The notes under the pieces are model-generated. The model worked only from the letters and a program-made list of their open reading frames with translations, made no database searches and had not been told where the DNA came from. Of a DNA stretch of 64,000 nucleotides, positions 18,069-27,297 are shown in pieces; the stretch's first letter is position 1, and every line of letters begins with the position of its first letter. Position numbers and translations under genes: made by a program. The DNA lies in assembly GCF_900184265.1 (NCBI RefSeq), contig NZ_FXXA01000002.1, positions 2,714,539 to 2,778,538 on the forward strand. Reading direction: 5' to 3'. Origin of the DNA: Eggerthella timonensis (GTDB taxonomy: Bacteria > Actinomycetota > Coriobacteriia > Coriobacteriales > Eggerthellaceae).

Positions 18069-19379
18069 CTACCGGCCGGGGCGGTCGCGCTCCAGCAGCG
18101 ACACCGTGCGCTCCACGAGCGCCGCGGGGTCGTCGCCGTCCTCGGGGAAGCGCACGGCGGCCGAGCGCGCCATGCAGAACGCCTTCTTGCCGTCGATGCG
18201 CACCTTCCACAGCAGCGCCAGCTCGAGCGCGCGCATGAGGTCGCCGAGCGCGCGGCGGTCCACGTACTCGCGGATGGCGATGGCGAAGCAGCCGGCGCTC
18301 ACGCGCACGGCCTCGTAGTCGCCGTGCACCACCGCGTCGATCTCCCCCTTCACGCTTCCCAGGTAGGCGCGGCGCGCGTCCCAGCCCAGCGAAAGCGCCG
18401 TATGCTCGAAGCCGTCCACCGTCAGGCAGACGATGGTGAACGGCGCGCAGCCGTCGCTGCAGCGGGCCGCCTGATCGAGCACGTCGATGAAGGCGCGGTA
18501 GGTGAGCAGCCCCGTCTCGTCGTCGCTGCGCACGGCCTCGGCGTGCAGCCGGCGGGAGCGCCGGGCGGCCACCACGGTGCCGCCGAGCCCGACGGCCAGC
18601 GCCTGCGTCGCGATCACGCCCGCGGCGATGAACCACAGCCAGCCCTGCGGCACCCAGCCCTGCTCGGGCATGATGGACAGGGTCCACTGCGTCGGCATGT
18701 TGAAGGACGCTTTCACCGCATGCGAGAAGTCATGGCCTCCCTCGGACGCCGCGATCACGTCCTTGCTGCCGTCCTGCGGGCTGACCGCCCACAGCTCGTA
18801 GCGGTACCCCGCCTCCTCGAGCGACGCGAGGTTCAGCTGCTCGACGACGTACGAGGCCCGCATCCCCACCACCATCTCGCCGCAGTAGGCGCCATCGACG
18901 TCGACCGGCTCGATGAACAGGAACACCGACGCGCCGTTCGAGAGCTCCACCGGCCCCTCCACCACGAAGCCGTCGGTCACCTTCGCCAGGGTGTAGACGT
19001 AGGAGAACGTGGCCAGGTCGGCGCCCACGGAGTCGCCGAACGCGTCCTCGGGGTAGGCGTAGGCCATCGTCTCGTCGCGGACGTACGCCACGTAGGCGAT
19101 CTCCTCGCGTTCGAGCAGGTCGTTCGCGACACGGGGAAGCCAGGACTCGTCGTCCGGGTCGACCTCGAGCGCCGACGAGAGCCGGCTTACCGGGCTCGCC
19201 TCGTTGTGCAGCTTCAGCTGCATGGTCTGCTGGAAGTAGGTCAGCACGTGCTCGGCGTCGCGCTGACGGATGGCGCCCGCCTCGGTGTGGACGAACACGC
19301 CGAGCAGGCCCGTGAGCGTACACACGATCAGGACGTACGCTGCGAAGCCGAGCGCGGCCAGCGCATCGCGCCGCCTCAT
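18069..19379 (-). CDS. Membrane sensor with degenerate GGDEF domain
   Basis: A 436-residue protein with two membrane helices (about 8-28 and 236-258) enclosing a ~200-residue extracytoplasmic sensory region, then a GGDEF-like domain. The domain start ETGLLTYRAFIDVLD matches GGDEF proteins, but the active-site loop reads VSAGCFAIAI where GG(D/E)EF should be, so cyclase activity is probably lost. It may act as a receptor or partner for the intact cyclase just upstream, which it overlaps by 4 bp (ATGA). Degenerate GGDEF proteins often bind a ligand or regulate a partner; that is family knowledge, not seen here. Confidence 0.8.
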   Translation of the reverse strand: MRRRDALAALGFAAYVLIVCTLTGLLGVFVHTEAGAIRQRDAEHVLTYFQQTMQLKLHNEASPVSRLSSALEVDPDDESWLPRVANDLLEREEIAYVAYVRDETMAYAYPEDAFGDSVGADLATFSYVYTLAKVTDGFVVEGPVELSNGASVFLFIEPVDVDGAYCGEMVVGMRASYVVEQLNLASLEEAGYRYELWAVSPQDGSKDVIAASEGGHDFSHAVKASFNMPTQWTLSIMPEQGWVPQGWLWFIAAGVIATQALAVGLGGTVVAARRSRRLHAEAVRSDDETGLLTYRAFIDVLDQAARCSDGCAPFTIVCLTVDGFEHTALSLGWDARRAYLGSVKGEIDAVVHGDYEAVRVSAGCFAIAIREYVDRRALGDLMRALELALLWKVRIDGKKAFCMARSAAVRFPEDGDDPAALVERTVSLLERDRPGR

Positions 19380-20935
19380 CGCTCCCCCTCGTCGCCGAAT
19401 ACGACGTATCCTTCCTTGCCGTGCTGCTTGACGCGGTAGAGGGCCTGGTCGGCCTGCTCCATGAGCGCGTCGGCGTCGATCGAGCGATCCCACACGGCCA
19501 CGCCGACGCTGCAGTGCACCGAGAACACGGCGTCGCCCGACTGGATGTCCACGTGCAGCTCGCCCACCATCTCGTCGAGCACGTCGCGCAGCTCGGCCTC
19601 GTCGTCGATGTCGGTCATGAGCAGCACGAACTCGTCGCCGCCGTAGCGCCCGACGAGCCCGTCGTAGCGGCGCTCGTAGCCGCGCAGCGCGTAGCCGATG
19701 GTCTTGAGCGCGACGTCGCCGGTCGCGTGGCCGAACGTGTCGTTGACCGTCTTGAAGTCGTCGAGGTCCACGAAGCACAGCGCATACAGCGACCCGTCGT
19801 CCTCGGCGTTCTCGAGCGCGCCCGCCAGCTTGCTCGCGAACACGGAGCGCGTGACGACGCCGGTCAGGCCGTCGGACAGGCCCGACGAGGTGAGCTCGAG
19901 GATGTCGGCGATGTCGGCGTCGGCGGGGCGCTCCTCGCTGTACACCTTCCGCTGCAGCTCCTCGACGGACTTCTCCAGCATGCGCGCGTTCTCGGTCTGG
20001 CGCGCGAAGTTGGCGCGCAGCAGCGCGAACGTGCCCGCGATGAGGGCGAGCACTATGACGACGAGCGGCAGCAGCGAGCCCATGACCCCCGCGTAGGCGC
20101 TCCAGAAGCTCGTGACGCACACGGCGTCCCAGCTGGTGTTCGCGATGGGCGTGGCCGCGTAGTAGCGCACGTCGAGGCCGTCGACGGCCCAGAAGGTCAC
20201 CGGGTTGAGGTCGAGCAGCTCGGCCTCGATCTCGTCGGCCGTCATGCCGAAGGCGATCGAGTCGCGCAGGGGGTCGAGGAACAGATCGTCGTAGACGAAG
20301 CCGGACGTGGCCGACATGACCTGCCCGCGGCTGCCGACGAGCACCGAGACGACGGTGCCGCTGGTCGCGCTCTCGTCGAGCACCTTCACCATGTCGTCGA
20401 AGTACAGCGACACGAACAGCGAGCCCGTCATCTCGCCGCCATCGAAGAGGGGCACGAGCACGACGTAGTTGAGGGTGACGCCGTCGGCGCCGGCCGCGAA
20501 GCTGTCGGTGACGAGGCTCTGGCCGGTGGAGTAGCACTTCTGCATGAAGTCGCGGCTGGCGAGGCTAGCCGGGCCGGTGGCGTCCCACACGTTCATCTCG
20601 TCGTCGACGTAGCACAGCAGGAAGTAGCCGAAATGCTCGTTCACCTGATCGAGCATGGCCACCTTGTCCATGACGGGGACCGAAGCGTCGTACAGCGTGG
20701 GCTGGTCGGCTAGCGACCCGAGCAGCTTGAACGACTCCTCGACGCTCGCCTCGATGCGCGGCTTGGCGCCGGCGAGGGACACGTCGGCCTCGTGACGCAT
20801 GCTCTGCACCGCGAACACCGCGCCCACCGTGCACACCGACGCCAGGAACGCCGCCGCGAGCGCGACGCCGTAGATGGCCATGCGCCGAAACGAGAACCGC
20901 GAAGCCCCGCGGGCTATGTCCGTCTTGCGTGCCAT
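19376..20935 (-). CDS. Membrane-bound diguanylate cyclase (Cache-like sensor plus GGDEF)
   Basis: A 519-residue protein with a first helix near residues 19-43, an extracytoplasmic Cache-like region to about 280, a second helix (about 282-306), a short coiled-coil, and a complete GGDEF domain. The active loop is RYGGDEFVLLM near residue 430, and CFVDLDDFKTVNDTFGHATGD is intact. It should make cyclic di-GMP from two GTP. No RxxD inhibitory site is obvious ahead of the loop. The start at 20935 has an AAGGA site. Its promoter region contains a run of twelve C, a possible phase-variable switch. It is cotranscribed with the degenerate GGDEF gene. Confidence 0.9.
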   Translation of the reverse strand: MARKTDIARGASRFSFRRMAIYGVALAAAFLASVCTVGAVFAVQSMRHEADVSLAGAKPRIEASVEESFKLLGSLADQPTLYDASVPVMDKVAMLDQVNEHFGYFLLCYVDDEMNVWDATGPASLASRDFMQKCYSTGQSLVTDSFAAGADGVTLNYVVLVPLFDGGEMTGSLFVSLYFDDMVKVLDESATSGTVVSVLVGSRGQVMSATSGFVYDDLFLDPLRDSIAFGMTADEIEAELLDLNPVTFWAVDGLDVRYYAATPIANTSWDAVCVTSFWSAYAGVMGSLLPLVVIVLALIAGTFALLRANFARQTENARMLEKSVEELQRKVYSEERPADADIADILELTSSGLSDGLTGVVTRSVFASKLAGALENAEDDGSLYALCFVDLDDFKTVNDTFGHATGDVALKTIGYALRGYERRYDGLVGRYGGDEFVLLMTDIDDEAELRDVLDEMVGELHVDIQSGDAVFSVHCSVGVAVWDRSIDADALMEQADQALYRVKQHGKEGYVVFGDEGER

Positions 20936-20978
20936 TACGTCGTCCTTCTCATGCGCATTGATTAAGCCAGTGTAGCAT

Positions 20979-20990
20979 CCCCCCCCCCCC
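20979..20990. repeat. Homopolymeric C12 tract upstream of diguanylate cyclase
   Basis: Twelve consecutive C bases (G12 on the coding strand) lie 44 bp ahead of the cyclase start codon, where a promoter or 5' leader is expected. Long G/C homopolymers are prone to slipped-strand length change and can vary promoter spacing or transcript leaders. No other run this long was noticed in the window. Confidence 0.85.
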
Positions 20991-21059
20991 GCGGGTATGC
21001 GCATCGAGGAACTTCCTCCGCTTCACGGAAAGATTAAGGCGAAACAGGGCATCCCTACG

Positions 21060-21707
21060 TCAGAACGCACTCCTCCGCTGACCCACCAGATAGGCGAAGC
21101 GTTGTTGCGAAGGCGTGCCCGAGATACGCTCCTTGGCCGGAAACGCCTGGTCGTACAGCATGGCAGCATCCTCGTCCACCTCGTACACGGCATCTTCCAC
21201 GTAGCGGCCCGCCGCACCGGCAAGCGCGCCCTCGAACAGCTCGCACGCCTGCAGCGCCGCCGCGTACGCGTCGTCGGCCGTGCGGATGCCGAGCTGCTCG
21301 GCGGGAACGAAGCCGCGCCGCCCGTAGTAGGCAGGGTCGCCGCACAGCAGCACCGCCCCGAAGCCCAGCGAGCGCGCAACGTCCTTCGAACGTTCGATGA
21401 GGGCCGCCCCCGCACCCGCGTTCTGATATGTCGGCAGCACCGCGATGGGACCGAGGGTCAGCACCTCGCGCGCCACCCCGTCGTCGCCCTCGACAGTCGA
21501 CCGCATGCACACGACGTTTCCTACCACCGCGCCATCGCACGCCGCCGCCAAGTCAAGCTCGGGGACGAAGGCCGAGCACGTCCTCATGGTATGCAGCAGG
21601 TAATGCTCGTCGCAACCGGGCACGAAATGGTTCCAGAACGCCTCGCGCATCACGTGCTCCGTAGCGGGATAGTCCTCCGGCCGAACGCGTCGCACTTCGA
21701 TTTCCAT
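21060..21707 (-). CDS. GNAT-family N-acetyltransferase
   Basis: A 215-residue protein of the GNAT superfamily, similar in outline to YhbS. The acetyl-CoA binding motif A is seen as LGPIAVLPTYQNAGAGAALIERS (residues about 84-106), followed by VLLCGDPAYYGRRGFVPA, a typical motif B region. It transfers an acetyl group from acetyl-CoA to an unknown amine. It stands alone, downstream on the minus strand of the pyrophosphatase gene, separated by a strong terminator. Confidence 0.83.
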   Translation of the reverse strand: MEIEVRRVRPEDYPATEHVMREAFWNHFVPGCDEHYLLHTMRTCSAFVPELDLAAACDGAVVGNVVCMRSTVEGDDGVAREVLTLGPIAVLPTYQNAGAGAALIERSKDVARSLGFGAVLLCGDPAYYGRRGFVPAEQLGIRTADDAYAAALQACELFEGALAGAAGRYVEDAVYEVDEDAAMLYDQAFPAKERISGTPSQQRFAYLVGQRRSAF

Positions 21708-21733
21708 AGATCAGATCCTCTCCCAAGAGCAAA

Positions 21734-21762
21734 CGGAGGCCCCGGCAATGCCGGGGCCTCCG
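21734..21762 (-). terminator. hppA terminator
   Basis: A near-perfect GC hairpin (CGGAGGCCCCGGC paired with GCCGGGGCCTCCG, loop AAT) lies 27 bp past the pyrophosphatase stop. On the minus strand it is followed by a short GTTTG stretch. It also separates that gene from the acetyltransferase start 27 bp further on. Confidence 0.8.
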
Positions 21763-21788
21763 ATCATACCCTATCGTTCACGCAAGCC

Positions 21789-23909
21789 CTAGAACAGCGA
21801 CTGCACGAAGATGAACAGCGGCGAGAACGTCAGCGAGACGATGGTCATGAGGTTGATGAGGATGTTCATGGACGGACCGGAGGTGTCCTTGAACGGGTCG
21901 CCCACCGTGTCGCCCACGACGGCGGCCTTGTGGGCTTCGGAGCCCTTGCCGCCGTGCGAGCCCTTCTCGATGTACTTCTTCGCGTTGTCCCACGCGCCGC
22001 CGGCGTTCGACATGAAGATGGCCAGCAGCATGCCGGTGGACACGGCGCCCGCGAGGAAGCCGCCCAGCATGGCCGGGTTGAAGCAGCCGATGACCACGGG
22101 GATGACGACGGCCAGGATGCCCGGCAGCATCATCTCGCGCAGCGCGGACGACGTGGAGATGGCGATGCACTTGTCGTACTCGGGCTCGGCCTCGTACTCC
22201 ATGATGCCCTTGATCTCGCGGAACTGACGGCGCACCTCGGCGACCATCGCGTGGGCCGCGCGGGACACGGCGCCCATGGTGAGGGCCGCGAACATGAACG
22301 GGATCATCGCGCCGATGAAGATGCCGGCGATGATGAGCGGGTCGGTGAGCGTCAGCTCGAACTCGGGGATGGCGTGGTGCATCGTGGCCTGGTAGGACAC
22401 GAACAGCGAGATGGCCGACAGGCCCGCGGACGCGATGGCGAAGCCCTTCGCGATGGCGGCCGTGGTGTTGCCCACGGAGTCCAGCTCGTCGGTGCGCTCG
22501 CGCACCTCTTCGGGCAGGCCCGCCATCTCGGCGATGCCGCCCGCGTTGTCGGCCACGGGGCCGTACGCGTCGACGCCGATGGTGATGGCCGTGTTGGACA
22601 GCATGCCCGTCGCTGCCAGGGCCACGCCGAACAGGCCGACGGCGATGCCGCCCATGTCGTCGACGTTCGGGAACGCCATGTTGCCGAAGGTGTAGGCGCC
22701 GATGATGGCGAACGCCACGAGCAGGATGGGGACGATCGTGGACAGCATGCCCGTGGACAGGCCCTGGATCACGTTCGTGCCCGGTCCGGTTTCAGAGGCC
22801 TCGGCGATCTGGTGCACCGGCTTGTAGGCGTCGGAGCAGAAGTACTCGGTGGTCTTGCCGATGAGCAGACCCGCCACGAGGCCGCACAGCACGGAGCCGA
22901 ACAGCCAGAGAGGCTGCGCATCGACGGTCTGGCCGTTCCACACGAAGAAGATCGCGAGGATGGCGACGACCTCGATGACGGCCGCGAGGTACGTGCCGCG
23001 GTTGAGGGCCTTGTGCAGCTCGGCGCCTTCCTTCGTGCGCACGGCGAGAAGGCCGATGATGGACGTGATGATGCCGCATCCGGCGATGAGCACCGGCACG
23101 ACGATGGCCCACGTGGCGTCGATGCTGCCGAACGCGCCGAAGTAGCCGAGCGCGGCGAACGTCGTGGCCAGGATGGTCGGCGCCAGGATGGAGCCGGTGT
23201 AGGACTCGAACAGGTCGGCGCCCATGCCCGCGACGTCGCCCACGTTGTCGCCCACGTTGTCGGCGATGGTGGCCGGGTTGCGCGGGTCGTCTTCCGGAAT
23301 GCCCGCTTCGACCTTGCCCACGAGGTCGGCGCCCACGTCGGCCGCCTTCGTGTAGATGCCGCCGCCCACACGGGCGAACAGCGCCACGGCCGATGCACCG
23401 GTTGCGAAGCCCTCGACCATGCCCACATGCTCGTGCATGAGGTCGAAGGAGTCGACGCCGAACACGAGCAGGATGAGCCAGAGGCTCAGGCCCAGCAGCG
23501 CGAACGAGGCGACGGACAGGCCCATGGTGAGGCCCGACTTGAAGCTCACGTTGAGCGCGGCTGCCACGGACTTCTCGGCGGCGTAGGCCGTGCGCGTGTT
23601 GGCGCGCGTGGCCACGTGCATGCCGATGTAGCCGGCCAGGGCGGACAGCACGCCGCCCGTCACGAAAGCGATGGCCGTGATCGGCGACAGCGCGACGGCC
23701 ATGACGACGGCCACGACGACCATGAAGATGACGAGCAGCTTGTACTCGCTCATGAGGAACGCCTTGGCGCCCTGCTGGATCTTCAACGAAATGCTGTTCA
23801 TCTTCTCCGGACCCGGGTCCTGCTTCAGAACCCACGATCCGAGGTAGCCCGCCATGCAGATGCCTATTAAGGCGCAGATGGGGGCCATCCATGCGACTTG
23901 TAGCGTCAC
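21789..23909 (-). CDS. hppA: Membrane-bound ion-translocating pyrophosphatase, K+-dependent type
   Basis: A 706-residue protein with about 16 hydrophobic helices that couples pyrophosphate hydrolysis to H+ or Na+ export. The substrate site [21 protein letters not shown] and the following [21 protein letters not shown] are fully conserved. The potassium determinant reads [10 protein letters not shown], with Ala where K+-independent enzymes have Lys, so K+ dependence is expected. Whether it pumps H+ or Na+ cannot be judged here. The start is the GTG at 23909, supported by AAGGAGG 6 bp upstream. The upstream in-frame stretch to 23984 has no binding site. Confidence 0.95.
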   Translation of the reverse strand: MTLQVAWMAPICALIGICMAGYLGSWVLKQDPGPEKMNSISLKIQQGAKAFLMSEYKLLVIFMVVVAVVMAVALSPITAIAFVTGGVLSALAGYIGMHVATRANTRTAYAAEKSVAAALNVSFKSGLTMGLSVASFALLGLSLWLILLVFGVDSFDLMHEHVGMVEGFATGASAVALFARVGGGIYTKAADVGADLVGKVEAGIPEDDPRNPATIADNVGDNVGDVAGMGADLFESYTGSILAPTILATTFAALGYFGAFGSIDATWAIVVPVLIAGCGIITSIIGLLAVRTKEGAELHKALNRGTYLAAVIEVVAILAIFFVWNGQTVDAQPLWLFGSVLCGLVAGLLIGKTTEYFCSDAYKPVHQIAEASETGPGTNVIQGLSTGMLSTIVPILLVAFAIIGAYTFGNMAFPNVDDMGGIAVGLFGVALAATGMLSNTAITIGVDAYGPVADNAGGIAEMAGLPEEVRERTDELDSVGNTTAAIAKGFAIASAGLSAISLFVSYQATMHHAIPEFELTLTDPLIIAGIFIGAMIPFMFAALTMGAVSRAAHAMVAEVRRQFREIKGIMEYEAEPEYDKCIAISTSSALREMMLPGILAVVIPVVIGCFNPAMLGGFLAGAVSTGMLLAIFMSNAGGAWDNAKKYIEKGSHGGKGSEAHKAAVVGDTVGDPFKDTSGPSMNILINLMTIVSLTFSPLFIFVQSLF

Positions 23910-23995
23910 TTGAATCCTCCTTGTCCCGTACTGATACGACGTATGCGACCTTTTCGCCGGGCATTCTAAGCGGGAAAGTCGCACGCAACTGCCCT

Positions 23996-24023
23996 ATTGT
24001 AGGATATTTGCAGATAATGTGAA
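23996..24023 (-). promoter_or_regulatory. Candidate sigma-70-type promoter of hppA
   Basis: On the minus strand TTCACA (24018-24023) and TACAAT (23996-24001) are spaced by 16 bp, matching the -35 and -10 consensus at 5 of 6 positions each. Transcription would start about 80 bp ahead of the GTG start codon. Confidence 0.55.
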
Positions 24024-24196
24024 GCCGGAATCACGGTTTTTTGTCACTTAGGTCGAATCGCCCGGTCAGCGCGCGAAAGCTTTCCGGCCGTTCGGAGGCT
24101 CCCCTGCGCGTTCGCGCGAAAACCGCTATCATGCACCCCTTATACTTGAGACGATCGTTGTTTGCATCCGTTTGCATTTGCATAGAGGAGTTCTGT

Positions 24197-26260
24197 ATGA
24201 CCGTACGCCAGCGCCGGGAAGCGGCGCTCTCCGCGGCCGCTTCGTTGCGTTCCCACCTGCGCGTTCGCTTCGCCCCTGAGCGCGGCGACATCGTCGGCGC
24301 CGTCCTGTGCGCCCTCTTCGCCGCGTTTCTCGTCGCCTACGCCGCATGCGGGCTGGTCGACGCGCCCTGGTTCGCCACGACGCTGGCAGTCTGCGCGCTG
24401 TCGGGCTGCGCCGCAGCGTTCCTGGCGCGCAGCGGGCGCTCCGATCGTGCGCGGGAGGCTTGGCGCCTCGCACGGCCGATCGTCGTGCTGCTCGCGGTAC
24501 CCGTGGGATTCTACCTCATGGAGCGCCCTTGGAACGGCCAGCTGTTCTCCATGGATCCGTACTACGCCGCGCTGAACCTGTGCGTGCTCGGCGCGCTGTT
24601 CGCCATCGTGTACGCGGCCGGCCAGCGCACGCGCGGCGCCGTGGTCCTGTTCCTGGCCGCCTGCCTGCTCGCGGGCGTGGCGAACCATTTCGTCATCCTG
24701 TTCAAGGGCCAGCCCATCGTGCCGGCCGACCTGTTCGCGCTGTCGACGGCCGCCTCGGTGGGAGGCGGCTACACCTTCGCGCTCGATGCGCGCCTGCTCG
24801 AGGCCCTCGCCGTCTTCGCCGTCGCCTCGACCGCCGTCGCCTACGTGCCGAAGGTTGCGGCCACGCCGCGGCGCGCGGTGGCGAACGGCGCTTGCGCGTT
24901 GGCGCTGGCAGGCTGTTTCGGCTGGTGGATGGGGTCGTCGAACATCGAGGAAGCCTACGCGTGCACCGTGGACGTATGGGGCGTGAAGGAGTCGTACGCC
25001 GAGCAGGGCTCCGCGCTCTGCTTCCTCAAGCGCGTGCAGGACCTGAGCCCCGCCCGGCCCGAGGGCTACGACGCCGACGACGTCGCGGCCCTGCTCGGCT
25101 CGCTCGGCGGCCGCGCGCCCGAAGCGTCCGATGCGGCCGAGGCGCCCACGGTCGTCGCCATCATGAACGAGACGTTCTCGGACCTCTCGCGCTACCCCGG
25201 CCTCGCGGGCACCGACGCGCGCCCCGCGCACTACTACGAGATCGCAGCGGAAGCGCTCGAGGCGGGCGACGCGTACGCATCGGCGCTCGGCGGCGGCACG
25301 TGCAACAGCGAGTTCGAGTTCCTCACCGGATCGAGCATGGGGCATCTCGGCGGCGGCGTGTACCCCTACGTGCTGTACGACCTCGACGGCGCCGAGAGCC
25401 TCGTGTCGTACTTCGACGCGCTCGGCTACGGAACCCATGCCATCCACCCCGCCGAGAGCACGAATTGGCGGCGCGACCGCGTGTACGACCAGTTGGGATT
25501 CGACGAGTTCTCCGACGAGGGAGCCTTCGCCGACGCCGAAACGCTGCGCGGGCTCACCACCGACCGCGCGACGTACGACTACGTGCTCGACCTGCTGGAA
25601 GCCGACGAGAGCCCGCAGTTCATCTTCGACGTGACGCTGCAGAACCACGGCGGCTACGATGTGGGCGGCCTATCCGACGAGCTTGCGGTGAGCGTGCCGT
25701 TGGGCGACGGGAGCACCTCCTCGGAGCTCGACGAGTACGCGAGCGTCATCCGCCAGGCCGACCGCGACCTCGCCTACCTCGTCGACCATCTGAACGCGCT
25801 CGACCGGCCCGTGGTGCTGTGCTTCTTCGGCGACCACCAGCCCGGTTTCAGCGATTGGCTGTTCGAAGCCACCCACGACGGCGCCGCAGCCGACGACCTG
25901 GGGCTCGAGGCCGTGCAGGAGCGCTACACGGTGCCGTACCTCATCTGGGCGAACGACGCCGCCCGCGCGCAGGGCGCCCACGGGCCGGACGGCGGCGCCG
26001 ACGGGCGCACGAGCCTCAACTACCTGGGATCGAAGCTGGTGGAGGCCGCAGGGCTGCCCACGACGAGCTACCAGCGCTTCCTGCTGGCCGTGCGCGAGGC
26101 GATTCCCGCCATCAACCTCAACGGCTTCCTGACCGCCGACGGCACCTGGCACGGCTTCGGCGACGAAGGCGCGGACGACGCGCGCGAGGCCCTGCGCGCT
26201 TACGCGACCGTGCAGTACGACAACCTGTTCAACAAGGATTCGGAGTGGACAATGCGGTAG
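24197..26260 (+). CDS. LTA-synthase-like sulfatase-family membrane protein
   Basis: A 687-residue protein with about five N-terminal membrane helices (to about residue 235) and an extracellular alkaline-phosphatase/sulfatase-fold domain. Key residues of lipoteichoic acid synthases are visible: Glu325 in IMNETFSD, nucleophile Thr368 in GGGTCNSEFEFLTGSS, and Asp546-His547 in FFGDHQPG. LtaS-type enzymes transfer glycerol-phosphate from phosphatidylglycerol to a growing polymer or headgroup. With the dlt operon in the same window, a polyglycerol-phosphate polymer is a fair inference, though a phosphoglycerol transferase with another acceptor is possible. The start at 24197 has a GAGGAG site. Confidence 0.88.
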   Translation: MTVRQRREAALSAAASLRSHLRVRFAPERGDIVGAVLCALFAAFLVAYAACGLVDAPWFATTLAVCALSGCAAAFLARSGRSDRAREAWRLARPIVVLLAVPVGFYLMERPWNGQLFSMDPYYAALNLCVLGALFAIVYAAGQRTRGAVVLFLAACLLAGVANHFVILFKGQPIVPADLFALSTAASVGGGYTFALDARLLEALAVFAVASTAVAYVPKVAATPRRAVANGACALALAGCFGWWMGSSNIEEAYACTVDVWGVKESYAEQGSALCFLKRVQDLSPARPEGYDADDVAALLGSLGGRAPEASDAAEAPTVVAIMNETFSDLSRYPGLAGTDARPAHYYEIAAEALEAGDAYASALGGGTCNSEFEFLTGSSMGHLGGGVYPYVLYDLDGAESLVSYFDALGYGTHAIHPAESTNWRRDRVYDQLGFDEFSDEGAFADAETLRGLTTDRATYDYVLDLLEADESPQFIFDVTLQNHGGYDVGGLSDELAVSVPLGDGSTSSELDEYASVIRQADRDLAYLVDHLNALDRPVVLCFFGDHQPGFSDWLFEATHDGAAADDLGLEAVQERYTVPYLIWANDAARAQGAHGPDGGADGRTSLNYLGSKLVEAAGLPTTSYQRFLLAVREAIPAINLNGFLTADGTWHGFGDEGADDAREALRAYATVQYDNLFNKDSEWTMR

Positions 26261-26262
26261 AC

Positions 26263-26368
26263 GGGGGAGACAAAGGGAGTGAGACAGAGGGACGGGGTAA
26301 TTGTCTCATTTGGCGAGCCAAATGAGACAATTACCCCGTCCCTCTGTCTCACTCCCTTTGTCTCCCCC
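26263..26368. repeat. 106-bp near-perfect palindrome between convergent genes
   Basis: Two 52-bp arms (26263-26314 and 26317-26368) are exact reverse complements around a 2-bp centre. It fills the whole spacer between the LTA-synthase-like gene and ribF, which converge. The inner 35 bp of each arm match the palindrome at 47044-47113 with only two differences. Transcribed from either side it would form a very long hairpin and could act as a bidirectional terminator. Confidence 0.95.
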
Positions 26369-26373
26369 TCGCC

Positions 26374-27297
26374 TTACAGGTTCTCCCTGACCCAGGCTAT
26401 GTTGCCCTTCACCGTGGACACGAGCTCGTCGAGGTCGTCGAACTTGCGCATCTCGCGCAGCCAGTGGAGGAACTCCACCTTGACCGGTTTGCCGTAGAGG
26501 TCGCCGGAGAAGTCGAGGAGGTGCACCTCGCAGGTGGCAGTGGCGCGATCGGCGAAGGTGGCGGCCACCCCCACGTTCACGGCAGCCTTGTAGCGCGCGC
26601 CGTCCACGTGCGCGTAGGCGGCGTACACGCCGTCGCCGAGCGGCCGCATCTGATCGGGAACCGTGAGGTTCGCGGTACGGAAGCCCAGGTCGGCCCCTTC
26701 CCCGCGGCCCGGTTCCACGACGCCGGTCATGAAGTAGGGGCGGCCCAGCAAATGGTTCGCCTCCTCGACGTTGCCGTCGGCCAGCAGCAGACGGATGCGC
26801 GTGGCCGTGATGGGCGCGCCGTCGTCGCTCTTCAGATCGTGCGCCTGCACGTCTGTGCCGCCCTCGGCCGCCCATGCGTCGAGGTCGCGCACCGTGCCTG
26901 CCGCCCGCGCGCCGAACTTGAAATCGTAGCCCACGTGCAAGCACGACGGCACCGTGCCGTCGAACGTCTGCACGAGGAACTCCTCGGGCGACGATGCGGC
27001 GAAATCGCGCGTGAACGGCAGCACGGCGACGGCGTCGACGCCGCTGTCCGCCAGCATGAGCACGCGCTCCTCGTTCGTCATGAGCTTCTTGAGCCGCGTC
27101 GGGTGGAACACCTCGTCGGGATCGATGTCGAACGTCAGCGCGACGCTGGCGCCGCCGCTTTCGGCTGCGGTTGCGCGAGCGCAGTCGAGCAGGAAGCGAT
27201 GCCCCCGATGCACGCCGTCGAACACGCCGAACGCGCACGACGTGCCCTTGAAGAACCCGTGGTCGAACGACTCGTCGACCCTATATATCTCTGCCAC
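26374..27297 (-). CDS. ribF: Bifunctional riboflavin kinase / FAD synthetase
   Basis: A 307-residue enzyme making FMN and FAD from riboflavin. The N-terminal adenylyltransferase shows GVFDGVHRGH (residues about 24-33) and SCLHVGYDFKFG. The C-terminal kinase domain begins RPYFMTGVVEPGRGEG and has RTANLTV and an N-x-G block VNVG. It is the last gene of the rimP-nusA-infB operon, with a GTG start inside the end of truB (17-bp overlap). A supply of flavin fits the flavoprotein-rich content of this genome region. Confidence 0.94.
   Translation of the reverse strand: MAEIYRVDESFDHGFFKGTSCAFGVFDGVHRGHRFLLDCARATAAESGGASVALTFDIDPDEVFHPTRLKKLMTNEERVLMLADSGVDAVAVLPFTRDFAASSPEEFLVQTFDGTVPSCLHVGYDFKFGARAAGTVRDLDAWAAEGGTDVQAHDLKSDDGAPITATRIRLLLADGNVEEANHLLGRPYFMTGVVEPGRGEGADLGFRTANLTVPDQMRPLGDGVYAAYAHVDGARYKAAVNVGVAATFADRATATCEVHLLDFSGDLYGKPVKVEFLHWLREMRKFDDLDELVSTVKGNIAWVRENL

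Noticed and set aside
18069-20935. One gene split by a frameshift
   Set aside because: Each protein has its own start, two membrane helices, sensor region and output domain; the ATGA overlap is normal coupling.
20979-20990. C12 tract as a sequencing error
   Set aside because: Its exact length may be uncertain, but it lies outside coding sequence so no frame is disturbed; the tract itself is likely real.
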